Shown in pieces: positions 12,801-24,187 of a stretch of 64,000 nucleotides of DNA. The position numbers and the translations under genes are program-made. Origin of the DNA: Thermothelomyces thermophilus ATCC 42464 (Eukaryota > Ascomycota > Sordariomycetes > Sordariales > Chaetomiaceae); contig NC_016473.1 of the NCBI RefSeq assembly GCF_000226095.1, positions 3,596,001 through 3,660,000 of the forward strand. The letters run 5' to 3'. The notes beneath the pieces are model-generated. The model was not told the DNA's origin, ran no database searches, and saw only the letters and a program-made list of their open reading frames with translations. Numbering within the stretch: the first letter of the stretch is position 1; each line of letters starts with the position of its first letter.

Positions 12801-13983
12801 TATAGGTAAGGGTTATTAGCCTAGAGCTATAGATTCTAAATATAGCTCTTATAGCTCTTATAATATATTATATAAGAAGTGCCCTAACCTTAGATATACT
12901 TAACCTTATCGTCTTTAAGAAGTTAGTTAATATATAATAGGTAGTACTATTACTTCTTAGACTATAGTTTAAACTCCTTATTAAAGGAGTCGCCTTTAAT
13001 GGTATATTTACTAAAGGAAAGGTTAGTATTCTTATACTATAAAATAAGGAGTTAGTCTATACCTTATATATATATATAATAACTAAAAATCAGTATAGGT
13101 AAGGAAAACTTATATAATACTCCTTATTCTCATTACTACTAAGGTAATAACTACTACTACTACTACTAAGCAAACTAATAACTATCAATATATTAGATAG
13201 ATACTAATTGAAAAAAAAACTTTAAAGGTATAATAAGGGTATAGGTAACGAGTATAATTATAAAAAGCAAGGGTAGTTAGAGAGTATAGAGGAGGAGGAG
13301 AGTTAATTATAAGAGAGAGAATTAGGAGGAGGAGGGAAGAGGAAAGGGTATTTATAGGCATTAAGAGGAGGGCGGTAAGGGAGTACGTATAACCTAAGCA
13401 AATTGCTTATTATACGTATAACTTATTACTACGTATATAGGTCACGTTATTCTATTAACAAAGGGAAGGAGGTATAGGTTTTATCTAAACTTAAATAGCA
13501 ACCTATTTACGTATAATATGCTATTATACGTATAAGTTACATTGTCATAGCAATAAAGAAAGGAAGGCATAGGACCTATTTATAGGACTAATATAGGGGC
13601 GTAACGTGGCTCGGATTAGCCTAGTAACTGTAGAAAAAAGAGAAGGGGGGGTATATTATAGGCCTAGGCTACACCCGGGCTAGATAATCCCGGGCTTTAC
13701 CTAGGCATCGGAGCGGACCTACCCTGCCCTACTTATATAGGCTCTATGGGTCTGTAGAGCGTTCGTTGCTCGTTTGTAACTTATCTAGTGAATATGTAGC
13801 TAAGGCCTGGTTAGGGCCTGACCCGGAGCCTAACCAGGCCCTACCTAGGTTATATATATATATATTAGTTAAAAGGCACTTTTCTATATAACTCTTGTAT
13901 TTTTTCTCTTTTTCCTTCTTAAGGTAGTTAAATAAAACATTATACGCTTATTTATAGATGCTATAAGGCTAGTATATTATAAT
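9844..13983 (+). mobile_element. Ty3/Gypsy fossil B, right segment (RNase H, integrase, chromodomain, putative LTR)
   Basis: After the LINE, Gypsy B continues with RNase H (about 9860-10330), integrase (about 10460-11400) and a chromodomain (about 11745-11912). A purine tract (about 11951-11967) follows, then about 2 kb without coding similarity, ending at 13983. The part from 11671 onward is repeated inverted at 6022-8332. The 2-kb terminal piece is probably an unusually long LTR, but only its 3' copy is visible. The element is broken many times over. The sequence right of 13983 is a LINE tail, suggesting that B itself landed in an older LINE. Confidence 0.78.
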
Positions 13984-14094
13984 GATAGAGGTTTTTATCT
14001 AGCCTATTAGGTATAGTTTCCTTTATATATAACTAGAGAGGCTCTAATATACTTATTAGCGTAATAGTATAAGACTAATAATAATAATAATAAT
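13984..14094 (+). mobile_element. LINE 3' tail fragment
   Basis: About 110 bases nearly identical to the 3' end of the LINE (9725-9843), ending in the same ATA/TAA-type triplet run. No further LINE sequence precedes it; the end of Gypsy B abuts it instead. It is best explained as the remaining 3' end of a second, older LINE copy into which Gypsy B inserted. Confidence 0.75.
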
Positions 14095-16510
14095 ATTTAT
14101 AATTATAGTAACCTTACATTAGAAGTAAATATAGTATAGTTAAACTATTTATATTATATACTATAGCTAATGCTAATAATATAGGTTAATTTTGTATAAG
14201 TACCTAGTAAATCCTATTAGGAGCGGTTAGGAAACAATTCTAAAGCGCTTAAGGACTACTTACTAAGAAGTGCCTTATAGTCTTAGTTAATGGTAATACT
14301 AATTAGACTAGACCTATAGAGGTGTCTCTATTGAATAGAAAACTGATATTAGAGCTTGAAAAGCTCAAAGACTACCTTAAAGATATAGGTATATATCTCT
14401 AGGCTATCGGAATTAGTAAGGATTCGAATAAGTAAGGTAACTATTTCGGAATTAGTTTAGAAGTAGTTAGGGACCAGTTAAAAGAAAGTCTTACCTTGCT
14501 TAACTTGCTATAAATAAGTGCCCTAAATTACCTTACAGTCTTTAAACTAGCTAAGGTACTTATAGTTTATATCTAGTTTAAACGAACTAAACATTCTCTT
14601 TTTAAATAGTTCGACCTATTACTAAAAGAAACAGATAATTATAAAGTTATAACTATTATCGAAGAAGTGCTAGATATACTAAGTGATAGAGAAATATTAG
14701 TAAATTGATTATAAACTAGTTATAAACTATTTACCCTATTAGGCTAGTCTTTATACTTGACTTACTATTTATATACTATAGTAAGCCGAGAGGAGCCTAA
14801 GAAGTAGTAGATTGATCGGTATTTCTGGATAATAAGACTAGTCCTATTATAATTAATAAGGCTTATATAGACTTCTATAAGAGTCTTTTTATGATATAAC
14901 TTATAGAATTCCTTAATCATTAGGTTATATAGAAAACTAACTATTTATAAAACAATTAGTAACTAGTTCTAAAGCTATTCTAAATCTATTATAAACTAAC
15001 TATAAGGTTTAGGTCGTTAATTTTCTATAAAAGACTAAGAATACTATTAACTATAGCTTTAAAGGTCTTATATAATGGAGATAGTAGGTAATTATAAATA
15101 TTATATAAGGTTGAGAGAAGGTATAAGATCTATTTAAAGTTAAATAGAATATAGAGGTTCTATCTAATAATATAAGGTATAACTACTATCTTCCCTAGGC
15201 CTTATAAGTAGTTATAGTCTAGAGGAAATTAGTTCTAAAGCGGTTCCTATATATTTAGAAATTATATCTAAACTTACTATAGCATATTCGTTTTTATATA
15301 GTCAAATCTATGGTAAAGTAACTCTTAAAGCAAGTATCTACTCTACTATTATTTAAAATTAAAAGGATAATAAAGTAATATAGTATAAACTTAAATAAGA
15401 TAATATACTAATAGTATTATTAACTTAGATCTAACTAGTAATAGTTATAATAGACGATAAACTAAGGCATATTAGAAATAGTCTATAACCGGTTAAGAAG
15501 CATTTCTTAAAAGGTTAAGGAAATATACCCTATTTAGGTTCCAGTATACCTCCTAATAATATAATACCAAGGGGTTTTAATATACTTATTCCTTCTTAAA
15601 TAACTATATTATGGCCTATACCTAACTAATAACTAATTAGTTCTAAAATAATTTTAAATAGGTCTAGAACTACTTATAAAGTTACCTCTTCTTTAAGGCC
15701 CTAGCTTTTTCTTTTTAAACGGACCTTAGTAATCTAGTCCTAGAGCTCTAAGATAATATTTATATAGAAAAGATTATAAATATCTTTATCTAGATATTTA
15801 TAAACCTTAACCTCAATATACTGGTATATAAACTATAGATAGACTATATTATTAAGATAGGCTAAGGTAATCTTTTTTAAAGCTATAGTTTACTTTTTAT
15901 AATACAAAACCTATGAAGAATAGATTAGGAAATACTTTAAAAGTAATTCTATAATAGTTTAAAAGTACTTATCTAATTATAGATAGACTTTAGGTTACTA
16001 AGTTTATAGGTTAAAGCTAAAATAATATAATGGATATTAGCTTTTAAAGTTTTAAAGTACTTAGGAAGCTTATTTATAAAGATTACCTTTTTAACTATTA
16101 AAATAGCCTTATAAGATACTCTAGGAAATCTTTTTATAGATATTTACTAGATTTATAGTATCTTCTTAAATTAGCTTTAAAATAATTCTAAAATAGTTTT
16201 AAAAGGCTTATTATTTCTTCTATACTTAATAAGCTAAGTTACTTCTCTAGTAAAGTTAGTTCTAGGAACTACTTAACCTCTTATTATAACTCTATTACTA
16301 GCTTATAGTTAACCTCCTTAAAGATACTAATTTCAAGGATACTAAAGTCCAATAGTTAATCTTTATAGTTTAACTAAATTATTTTAGAATCTATTATAAA
16401 GTGCTTAAATCATATATTTAAGAATTATAGGGAAGATAAAGTTAAACTAGTCTTCTTTAAGAATTGTAAAGAGGAATAAAGTTTTTTAAGAATTATAGGG
16501 AGGGACGAAG
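14095..16510. other. unrecognised AT-rich decayed DNA
   Basis: About 2.4 kb with extreme A+T, many short repeated words (for example variants of AATTCTAAAATAG) and no reading frame of note on either strand. I could not recognise retroelement, transposase or host protein similarity. It is probably older repeat DNA degraded beyond recognition by eye. Confidence 0.6.
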
Positions 16511-16634
16511 TTGACCTGACTAGTCTAAAAATTTGAGCTTATAGGTAGTTTTGGGTCTGGTCAGGTCAGCTTAAGCGAGCTCGCTTAATAGGGGGTTTGG
16601 TCAGGTCAAGTATAAGGGGTTTGGTCAGGCCACC
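16511..16634. repeat. GGTCAGGTCA repeat cluster with 18-bp palindrome
   Basis: Three direct copies of GGGTYTGGTCAGG lie at about 16553, 16593 and 16617, and an inverted GTCAGGTCAA is at 16511-16520. Between the first two direct copies is a perfect palindrome, TTAAGCGAGCTCGCTTAA, at 16571-16588. The cluster sits at the transition from the RIP block to GC-rich host DNA. It resembles the ends of a DNA transposon or a foldback element, but no transposase was seen. Confidence 0.6.
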
Positions 16635-16821
16635 TAATAACTGCTAGTTAGGGAGGTGGGGCAAACGGGAAACAATTTCAGTGGCTAAAATTGGGTGGCC
16701 CAACCGGAGCTGAGCCGAACAAAAAAGCCATAGCGCGCCGCAAAGTCCACTCTTTTAACGATTTCGACGTGCCACCCCTCTCCTAGCTCAACCACCTCCT
16801 GCCGCCTTGACGCAACCTCAC

Positions 16822-17629
16822 ATGGCGATGGCCACGCCTCCCTCCAATTCCCCCTCCGCACTTGGCGCTAGAAAACTACCTCGAGACATCGAGCCGGTCT
16901 TCATAGCTGATGCAGACTACCTCGCGCGGACCGTCGACTCTCCAGCATCGGAAAGTGGTCCACTTTTCCGGCTGATGTTCCCTCGTCCGGGCGTCGAGTT
17001 TTCAGAGCAACAAAAGGATGAGATCATTCGATGGCATGCCGAAGGTATCAAGGATGCGATCACCGGTGGTCGAACATACCTCCGGAAAATACGCCACAGT
17101 GACGGAACCGTTGTTGGCTTAGCCGGATGGGTTATAGAGGGATGTCCGGAAGAGCAGGCCAACTTAAACAGGAACAGGACTGCTATAAAAGCGAAGGTCG
17201 GCAACAAGCAAAAGTCTAACTACTGGCTCCCTGGGACGCTAGATGTGTCTGCGTGGTTGAAAATGTCGGCAGCCTTGAAGAAAGAGCGGCATAGGACTAT
17301 TGGGCATCTTGACAATATATGCCGTACGTTACAACCGGCCTGGCTCTGATGATGTTCGCCGCTAACTCGTGTGCCAATATGCCATAGGAATAACGATTAT
17401 GTCGATTCGTCCGGAGTACCAACGCCAAGGACTCGGCTCTTTGCTGATGCAACACATTTGTGAAGATATGGATCGTCATGGCCGGTATGGCTATGTCTTG
17501 GCGTCACCAGCCGGAGTCAGATTATATTCCAAGTTCGGATTTGAAGCTGTTGGCCAAGTTGATACGCCTTATGGTCCTATAACAAGCATGCTACGTCGGC
17601 GCCAAGGCCACGTCTTCTCGCTAGACTAA
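16822..17629 (+). CDS. GNAT-family N-acetyltransferase, two exons
   Basis: Exons 16822-17323 and 17388-17629 give 247 residues. The 64-nt intron has a GTACGT donor, a GCTAAC branch and a TAG acceptor, and splicing joins the frames in phase 1. The product looks like a cytosolic acetyl-CoA-dependent N-acetyltransferase of the fungal GNAT superfamily. Motif A follows the junction: MSIRPEYQRQGLG, with the Q-x-x-G-x-G acetyl-CoA pyrophosphate loop. A Y-x-x-x-G-F stretch typical of motif B follows (LYSKFGFEAVGQ). The acceptor substrate cannot be predicted. ATG 16822 is the first in-frame ATG; a second lies two codons on. It is the first intact gene after the repeat block, about 160 bases from the repeat cluster, and its sequence shows no RIP. 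Confidence 0.85.
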
Positions 17630-17969
17630 CCAAGACCAAGCGGTCTCGGCAGGTCTCTCCCTATTCACGACGTTGGCGCTATGGTCCCAAGGATGGCCGA
17701 AGGATAGGCGGATAAATCTGCGACGAAGATTCCGGAACGAGGGTCCTCTCCAGTCGCAGAGGCTTAGCGCATGCGGCGCCGGAGAAGGCGGATATCAACA
17801 CAGGGGATTATTCCGTTCGGGTTTCACATTCGACCGGGTTACTTGCGTGGAAATGATAAGGGAGCACTACAGCTTGTGTATTTTTAACTCGCGACAAGGG
17901 TTTCCATACCGGGACAGAGACTAGAGCTAGACAGCCTCGAGGATGCCCGTCTAGACCAGCGCCTAGAGA

Positions 17970-18813
17970 GTGCAGCCCAGAAGCTCGAGCATCCTGCCAG
18001 ACGCCATCACATCACTCTACAACCGTATCAAGCGCTGCGGCGACGTCAAGTACGGCATCCACACTGTTTGCAGCATCGGCCACAAGTTCGCAAAGTGCAG
18101 CGACCAGTACTTCGCCAACGTGGGCCTGAAGTTCAACCTCAAGCTCGGCGGCAATAACCAGCTCCTGGACTCCTCCCGCCACGGCCTTATCGACGAGGAC
18201 GAGACTATGGTCGTCGGCATGGATGTTACGCACCCCTCGCCCGGTTCGGCTCCGAACGCGTCCAGTATCGCGGGCATGGTCGCCAGCGTAGACCGCTGGC
18301 TGGGCCAGTGGCCCGTAAGGAGATGGTCTCGGACCTCGGCGACATGCTCAAATCGCGCCTATAGCTATAGAAGGACTAGAGACATGGTAAGCACGCCAGC
18401 CTGCTTAAGAACATCCTCGTCTACCCTGACGGCGTCTCCGAGGGCCAGTACCAGACCGTGCTAGACAAGGAGGTGCCGCTTCTGCGCCGGGCCTGCTAGG
18501 ACATATACCCGCTAGGCGACCGGTAGAAGGGGCTCCCACGCCTGACCGTCGTGGTCATCGGCAAGCGACACCATACACGCTTCTACGCAAGCCGGGAAGG
18601 GGACGCGGACCGGTCGACCAATCCTAAGCCGGGGACGGTGGTGGACCGCGGCGTGACCGAGGCAAGGAACTGGGATTTCTTCCTGCAGTCGCACCCGCCA
18701 TCCAGGGGACCGCCCGGCCTGCGTATTACTTTGTCCTGCTGGACGAGATCTTTCGCGCGCGATATGCCAAGACGGTCCCGCCGGGGTTCCAGACGCTCGC
18801 TTCCCAAAATCCG
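17970..18813 (+). pseudogene. Argonaute (PIWI domain) pseudogene
   Basis: The PIWI domain of a fungal Argonaute of the QDE-2/SMS-2 type is readable in three frames. About 17970-18320 includes KYGIHTVC, DQYFANVGLKFNLKLGG and VVGMDVTHPSPG. About 18320-18692 includes YPDGVSEGQYQ, VVIGKRHHTRFY and GTVVDRGVTEARNWDFF. About 18697-18813 includes YYFVLLDEIF. At least two frameshifts separate them, and several TAG/TAA stops lie in the middle part. Two catalytic Asp (in GMDVTH and YPDG) survive. The N, PAZ and MID domains are absent, and similarity stops before the final catalytic His. No credible N-terminal exons were found upstream to 17640. The stops look like CAG/CGG/TGG-to-TAG-type changes, as RIP of a duplicated gene would make. 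The intact parent gene should lie elsewhere in the genome. Confidence 0.85.
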
Positions 18814-20233
18814 GCCTCAGAAGTTACAATGCCCGCTTTGGTTAATTATCTCGCCTCGAGCCCTACGGATATGACATGAAGCTTTGTTTCATCGGTCCAT
18901 GGACACGATATGGAGACAATTGAGTTAGGCGTATATTAATGCAGATCGACAAATTGTAGTATTGTGGTCCGTATTTTTTTTTTTTTTTTTGGCCAACAAC
19001 GACAGAGTACCATGCCTTTGTCATTACGTATCACAGCCGTCAGAGCTACCTAGTTAGCAATTTACAGCCAGTTTATCGACTCATAGCCACCTGTATATAG
19101 CCACCTGTATAGCGATACGCGGCCAGTGTAGCAACTTGTAGGACAACAATACCATGCCGACTATAACCAATACCAAAGGTGAGTAGTCAGCAATAGCCAC
19201 ACTTCTGCGGTGAGTGCCCTTCAATCCCGAACGGTACGCAGGGAAAGAGCACCGCGGGCGAGCTAAAACGCGGTATCCAATGAGCGTCGAAATGATTCTG
19301 CGAAATTCGCCCTCCACGTAGAAGCGAGTCATCTTCGTCTAATGTCCAGAATGTTCGTACACTGTTCAGGGACTCGGCCAATTGAAGCTTGAATTCCATC
19401 ACGTGATCCTGCTCGAATGTTTATGTTGAGCCTCTCTGGTTGACCGGGTGATTCCCTTTCGTACCTCTATCCCTTATCCCACAGAAACCAAGGAGCGAGA
19501 CGAATCGTACCGGAAACGCGTATTCGGAATCTCTGGCCTTTGCTTCGCGTAAAAATTGAATGTTTTAAAATGCCCTTTGATGTTTTGTTTTTTTTGTGAT
19601 CGCAGTAATGTTGAGCCACTGGTTGATCTCGACCTCGCTGTCGTTGCTGGACATAAAGGCGCTCGAGGGCGGTAGATAGCCCTTCCTTTTCGCCGTGATT
19701 GCTGGCAAAAATTACTGAGAGCAGTGTCGTATTGGAAAAGGAGGCAACGAAGGCCAATGCGGGTGAGAAGTACCGGTAGTCGGTGCTGAAGCCGTGGAAA
19801 TGACGGACCCAGCGCAGTACCCGGAGTGTTAGTTTGCTAAGAGAGATGTACTTAGGAAGATTCATCTTGGCCACACTGCCAAATGGATGCTTTCCTGGAA
19901 ATTACTGTGCAGGAATGCGAGCGTCCGTTCACTCTGGGCAATATATTGAGGTTCTCGAGGCAGAACTCACTCTAGCTCATCTAATAGATCGGTCTAGTTG
20001 TGAGAATGAACATGCTATAAAGTATCCAAGCTTTCTAACTAAAGAGATGTTTCAGGCGGGTGACAAAACCGTTGGTTCTGGTCGCTCGCAGGTGTAGGAC
20101 AAAAGCGCAAATGCTACGTGGTTGATGACCCTAAGGAATTTGACAGATGCGATATACACAAGAGGAAGCCGGCGGCACGGGAGGAAAAACGCGCCGAGGC
20201 TGGCGCGAGCTACCCGATACCTTGTTGACCGCT
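18814..20233. other. intergenic, no supported gene
   Basis: A poly-T run of about 20 bases lies at 18967-18987. On the minus strand, from an ATG at 19865 back to about 19680, a frame reads like a membrane-protein fragment (LTLRVLRWVR..., a hydrophobic FVASFSNTTLLSVIFA stretch). It has no acceptable start-to-stop model and I do not recognise it; it could be a gene relic. Nothing else is supported. Confidence 0.4.
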
Positions 20234-21157
20234 TTAGGCCTGGAAAGCGCGAGCCTTGGCGGAGGCGGTGCCCTTGAAGACCGGGGGACCGGGGATCTTG
20301 TACTCCTGCGGGAGGGAGTGGTCGTTGATGTTGAACTGCGGGAGTGACCAGTTAGCATCGGAAAGAGAGAAGAGGGGGGGAGATGATTGGGGTCATCTTT
20401 TGGCCGGGAATTTCTCCTTACCGAAATGTTGGGGTCGCTCTGCTGGCAGTAGCCGGGGATGGCGGCCTTGTAGGAGGCGGCGGGCTCGGCGGTGCCAGAG
20501 CCGGTGACCTTGATCTGGGCGCACTCGGGGTAGAATTGCGGGTTGTTGGCCTGGTGCAGGGCGATGAGCTCGTGGCGGACCAGGTAATTGCCCGGGGCGA
20601 GGCCGTCAGGGATCTTGCTGCTCCACGACTTGTTGCCGCCGACCAGCTTGGCAATGTCCCAGCCCGAGGGGGTCTCGGTGTCGAGGAAGACGGTCGTGCC
20701 GTCGCCGTGGAAGCCGGCCTCGTCGATCTTGAACCAACCCGCGCCGGAGCCGTCGCAGGAGCTGAAGTCGCCGGGGCACTTGTACATCCACACCAGGATC
20801 GGGCCCTGGGAGTGCGTCCACTGGGCCCAGGTGGCCGTGATGGTGTCGCCGGGGGCCGCCTCGGCATACAGCGCCGCCCCGGTGCCGCCGTTGCAGCGGA
20901 GCTTGGGGTCGCTGGCGGACAGCACGGGGTTATAGTCGGGCCATTGCCACTGGATGACATCCTGGCCGGTAGGGGCGAAGCCCGAGTATCTGCAGAGTGG
21001 TTCGTGTTATTAGAGAAAGAGAGGAAGAGAGATCCCAAGGTCATTGTCGGGATCCTTACCCAGGGTAGTCCTTGCCCGCAATGTTGTAGCTGGTCACGGC
21101 GCCGTGGGCGGCAGCGCCCCCCGCGAGCAGGGCAATGGAACCGAGCGTGCGGTACAT
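20234..21157 (-). CDS. AA9 lytic polysaccharide monooxygenase (GH61), secreted
   Basis: Three exons (21157-21060, 20989-20422, 20335-20234) give 255 residues. Introns are 70 and 86 nt with GTAAGG donors; the second has a GCTAAC branch. The product is a copper-dependent enzyme that oxidatively cleaves cellulose or related beta-glucans outside the cell. A 17-residue signal peptide ends at Ala17, so mature His18 can form the histidine brace with His92 (in AQWTHSQGP). Tyr186 in PQFYPEC is the axial residue. RHEL-IALHQ at about 172-178 is the conserved AA9 core. There is no linker or cellulose-binding module, so it is a single-domain LPMO. The sequence closely matches what I recall of a Thermothelomyces thermophilus GH61 protein. 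Upstream lies 3 kb of non-coding DNA. Confidence 0.95.
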
Positions 21158-21313
21158 GATGGGGTCGCAAGCTGCTGGCTAAGGTACCAGGAGGAGGAGA
21201 GGAGTGGATGGGCTTGGCTTGGCGGCAGGGAAGGGTTTGGTCAGAAGGAAGCAGAACTTCTGAGCCAGGAACGCGAAGAATCGGAAGCGAAGCAGTGCGA
21301 CACTGGATGTTTT

Positions 21314-21320
21314 CTTATAT
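21314..21320 (-). promoter_or_regulatory. candidate TATA box of the LPMO gene
   Basis: ATATAAG on the minus strand, about 157 bases upstream of the LPMO start codon, in an otherwise GC-rich promoter. Position and sequence fit an inducible secreted-enzyme gene; transcription start is not known. Confidence 0.4.
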
Positions 21321-24187
21321 CCATCCATGCCTGCACCGGCTGCGGATGGCCTCCTTCATTTTTTTATTGCTTTCCTCTTCCCTTTCCTTCCTCAGCTCCT
21401 TTCTTCCCCACAATGTGCGTCATCCCGCGGCAGACGGCCCCGGGCTCTGGCTATCTGATATTCCCCAGGTTTTTTTTTCTTGCAATCCCGGGCCGTTTAG
21501 CAGTGCCGGGTAATATCGAGCCGCTGGGGGTTAGCGTTTGGCGCGCCGTTTATCCGCAGAATATACAATGATCTCCCGCAGACTGGGGCCAAGACCGCCG
21601 TCAGCAAAGGCTGGGGATCCAATCTAACGCACACACGCTAAACAAACCTCGGTCACCACCTTCCGTGAAGGGGCACAAAGAAGGAAGGCGACCAGGCCAA
21701 CCTGCACCAACCATGGCGTTGCATGAACTGCCTGCGGCCCAATACCGGCGACGATCCCCCCCGTGCTAAGGCCGCGTGAGGAAATACCGGGCGCAACCAA
21801 CCGAATAACATCCCCCCCCCCCCAAAAAAAAAAAATGCTGGCAGCATTGCAAAGGCGACGTCACCCGCCCACGGTGGATCGCCGCGAGGAATAGATTGTC
21901 TGCAACCTGGAACGACACTCGGCATTGCGCGAGGAATGCTCCATCATGCGCCATCTACACTCCTATTTACAGAAACTCTGCGCCGGCGTCCCGTTGATCT
22001 CTTCTGATGCGGCTCGGATCTGTCGGCCCCCCGGGGGAGGCTCCAGGATGTACGGAGCAGAACGGACGTACCCGTTGTTGGCCCTCTCATCTATCCAGAT
22101 CTAACTAGGGAGATTGATGACCGCGAGACCCGTCAAGTACCCTAAGCGAACATGTGATTCTCAGATCCGCACTACAGACACACCTTCTCTTCCTCGACGA
22201 TCTTAAACCAGCCTGGCAGCAGTTCGGATCGGGCGGTATATAGCCAAATGGATGTATTACCTGAAACAATTTCCCCCGTGCTCCAGAATGGAATACGGCA
22301 ACTGCGTGGGACTGAAGGCGCTGTTATTGAGCATGACGTTGCGGTGGACCAGCGAGGGGACGCGGTTCTCAGAGGGCTCCAAAATGCAAGGGGGGAAAGG
22401 CAGGGGCAATAAGTTGCAGCACGCCAAAGCAGGTGACAAGCCTTGGACTTGAATTTCGCATACTGCCGACTCCTCTACCGTTGTCTCGTAGCGGTTCGCT
22501 GGTGCTGCCTCTGACTCTCGGACTGTTGCCGTGTACGGCCATCATGATGGGGTATTGCGGCCATTTGAGCCTGTATCGTTGGGGTCGGTTGTTTGTCAAT
22601 CCCCACGGTTATCATGGCATCAGAAACTGCCCTCAAGGTAACAATCCGACTCTGGTGGGATATTAACCGAAATTATATTGTTGTGTTTGACTCGAGAAGG
22701 GCGTTTTTTGACTCGGGGGAACGAAGCAAGTCGTCGATAACGGGCACGAGAAGTGGAGCAGGGAAGAAAACGTTCGAGTAGGCTCCTAATAGATCCAGCC
22801 AAGAAGTCAGATCCAAGTCGGAATCTAAGGTAGGCAGGTGGTTTACGGATTACAAACCACTGATCAGGCAAACCTCCTCCTCCAAGCTTCCTCCCGGTCC
22901 TATCCCTTTTTACCATTTTTCTTTGTTATTGGATTTCATTGGTAAATCACTTCGGAAGGAGAGAACAATGCGCCAGTGAACAAAGCTCTTTGAAGCGAAG
23001 TTGAAGGCCCCAGGGAACATCCTTTCGTTTCCCCCTACAAGATCGACTCCTTCGGTACTGGCCGGTCTTGGAGACAGAGAGCGAGCTAAGTAAACCGCGA
23101 AATTTCAAGCAACAAGAAGAAAGAACTATTGAACAGATACAGGTATACACTTCAATAAACTAGGTTGTTCTCAAAGAGCTAGGTTAGGCATCCAAGGTTT
23201 ATCGCTTCCATCCTGTGAAGTTTTGCACTGAGGCGCACGTTATCAGTCTGAACAGGTTGGCGCACACTGGCCTTGTTGAGTCGTAGTAACGGAACGAGGC
23301 GCTGTCGGACACACGCATATCCGTCGCGGAGTCCGAGGTTTCAGCCAAGATCTTTGTTTTGCGGACCAGCAGTTTTCTTATACAAACGGTTGTCAACCAA
23401 TTGATACGGGTTTAACCAGTCTTGATTCAAGCAGAAATAGTGAGAATAAGAGCGCGAGAGGGTCTGTCTGTGATGTCCGACGTACGGAGGGGTCAGACTG
23501 CCGTTTGCGAGACCACAGTTGACAAGCACGTGTAACCTCGGAGGCGACGGTTGCAGCGCCGTCTCAGCTCACAGACTCAACAGAACATTTTCCAAAAACA
23601 GGAAGAAATTGGGAAAGGAAAGGTGCGCGCTGATCAATGACAGAGAGCAGCCCTCAAACCGATCATGCACGTATTTGAGCGGGAGATTTTCGACTCTTCT
23701 CGAAGTGTGTTATCGCGTGATTTGCACGTGATTGGTTAACCGGTCACTCATTGGGCAAAGGTTGGAGGCAGCAACTGGCATGCATCAACCCCACCCAATC
23801 CCTACCCTATCAGAGAGAGCCGAGCGAAGCAGACCGCCGCCATACCGTCATCTCTCGCTCCAACTTGCGAAAAACTTCAATTGTTTCTTACTTTTACAAC
23901 CAGCGCGCGGCTGGCTGGCCAGCCAAACCAGAGAATCCAGTCCATTCTGAGCAGCTCCCGATTACGGAGTAGCGCCAAGCGATCTGTGGTGCTACACGAC
24001 GTGTGCCGCCTCGGGCCTCGTCAATACCTGATTACTTATCTCTTCTCTCGCACACGGGGCTCAAAGCCGAAACGAAGGGGCCCAGTCTTTTCCCGTTCGC
24101 GAGCGGTAATTAGGACCAGTGTGGCACAGTTGGCGGTTCTCCTCCTCCTCGCTCTAGCAAAATAATAAATAGAGACAGAGAGAGACC
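21321..24187. other. long intergenic region between divergent genes
   Basis: About 2.9 kb without a supportable gene. It serves as upstream region for both the minus-strand LPMO gene and the plus-strand membrane-protein gene. A C10-A9 homopolymer junction lies near 21812-21834. An ATTGG box (CCAAT on the other strand) is at about 23729, inside GATTGGTTAACCGGTC. TACGGAGTA is at 23963-23971. Short frames are present but show no family, no codon bias and no splice logic. Confidence 0.5.

Larger units (their letters stand above)
1..16660. repeat. AT-rich, RIP-type repeat block
   Basis: The first 16.6 kb differs sharply from the rest of the window. It is AT-rich, saturated with TpA, poor in CpA and TpG, and has no reading frame beyond about 85 codons, although conceptual translation shows recognisable retroelement proteins. 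That pattern is what repeat-induced point mutation leaves in Sordariomycetes, where C in CpA becomes T on either strand of duplicated DNA. CpG is still common, which argues against a CpG-targeted process. The block ends near 16.5-16.66 kb, where base composition changes within about 200 bases and intact host genes begin. RIP as the cause is inference; the composition is seen directly. Confidence 0.85.

Noticed and set aside
20383-21159. A 258-codon plus-strand frame
   Set aside because: It is the antisense shadow of the LPMO gene, whose minus-strand exons have signal peptide, splice sites and copper ligands.
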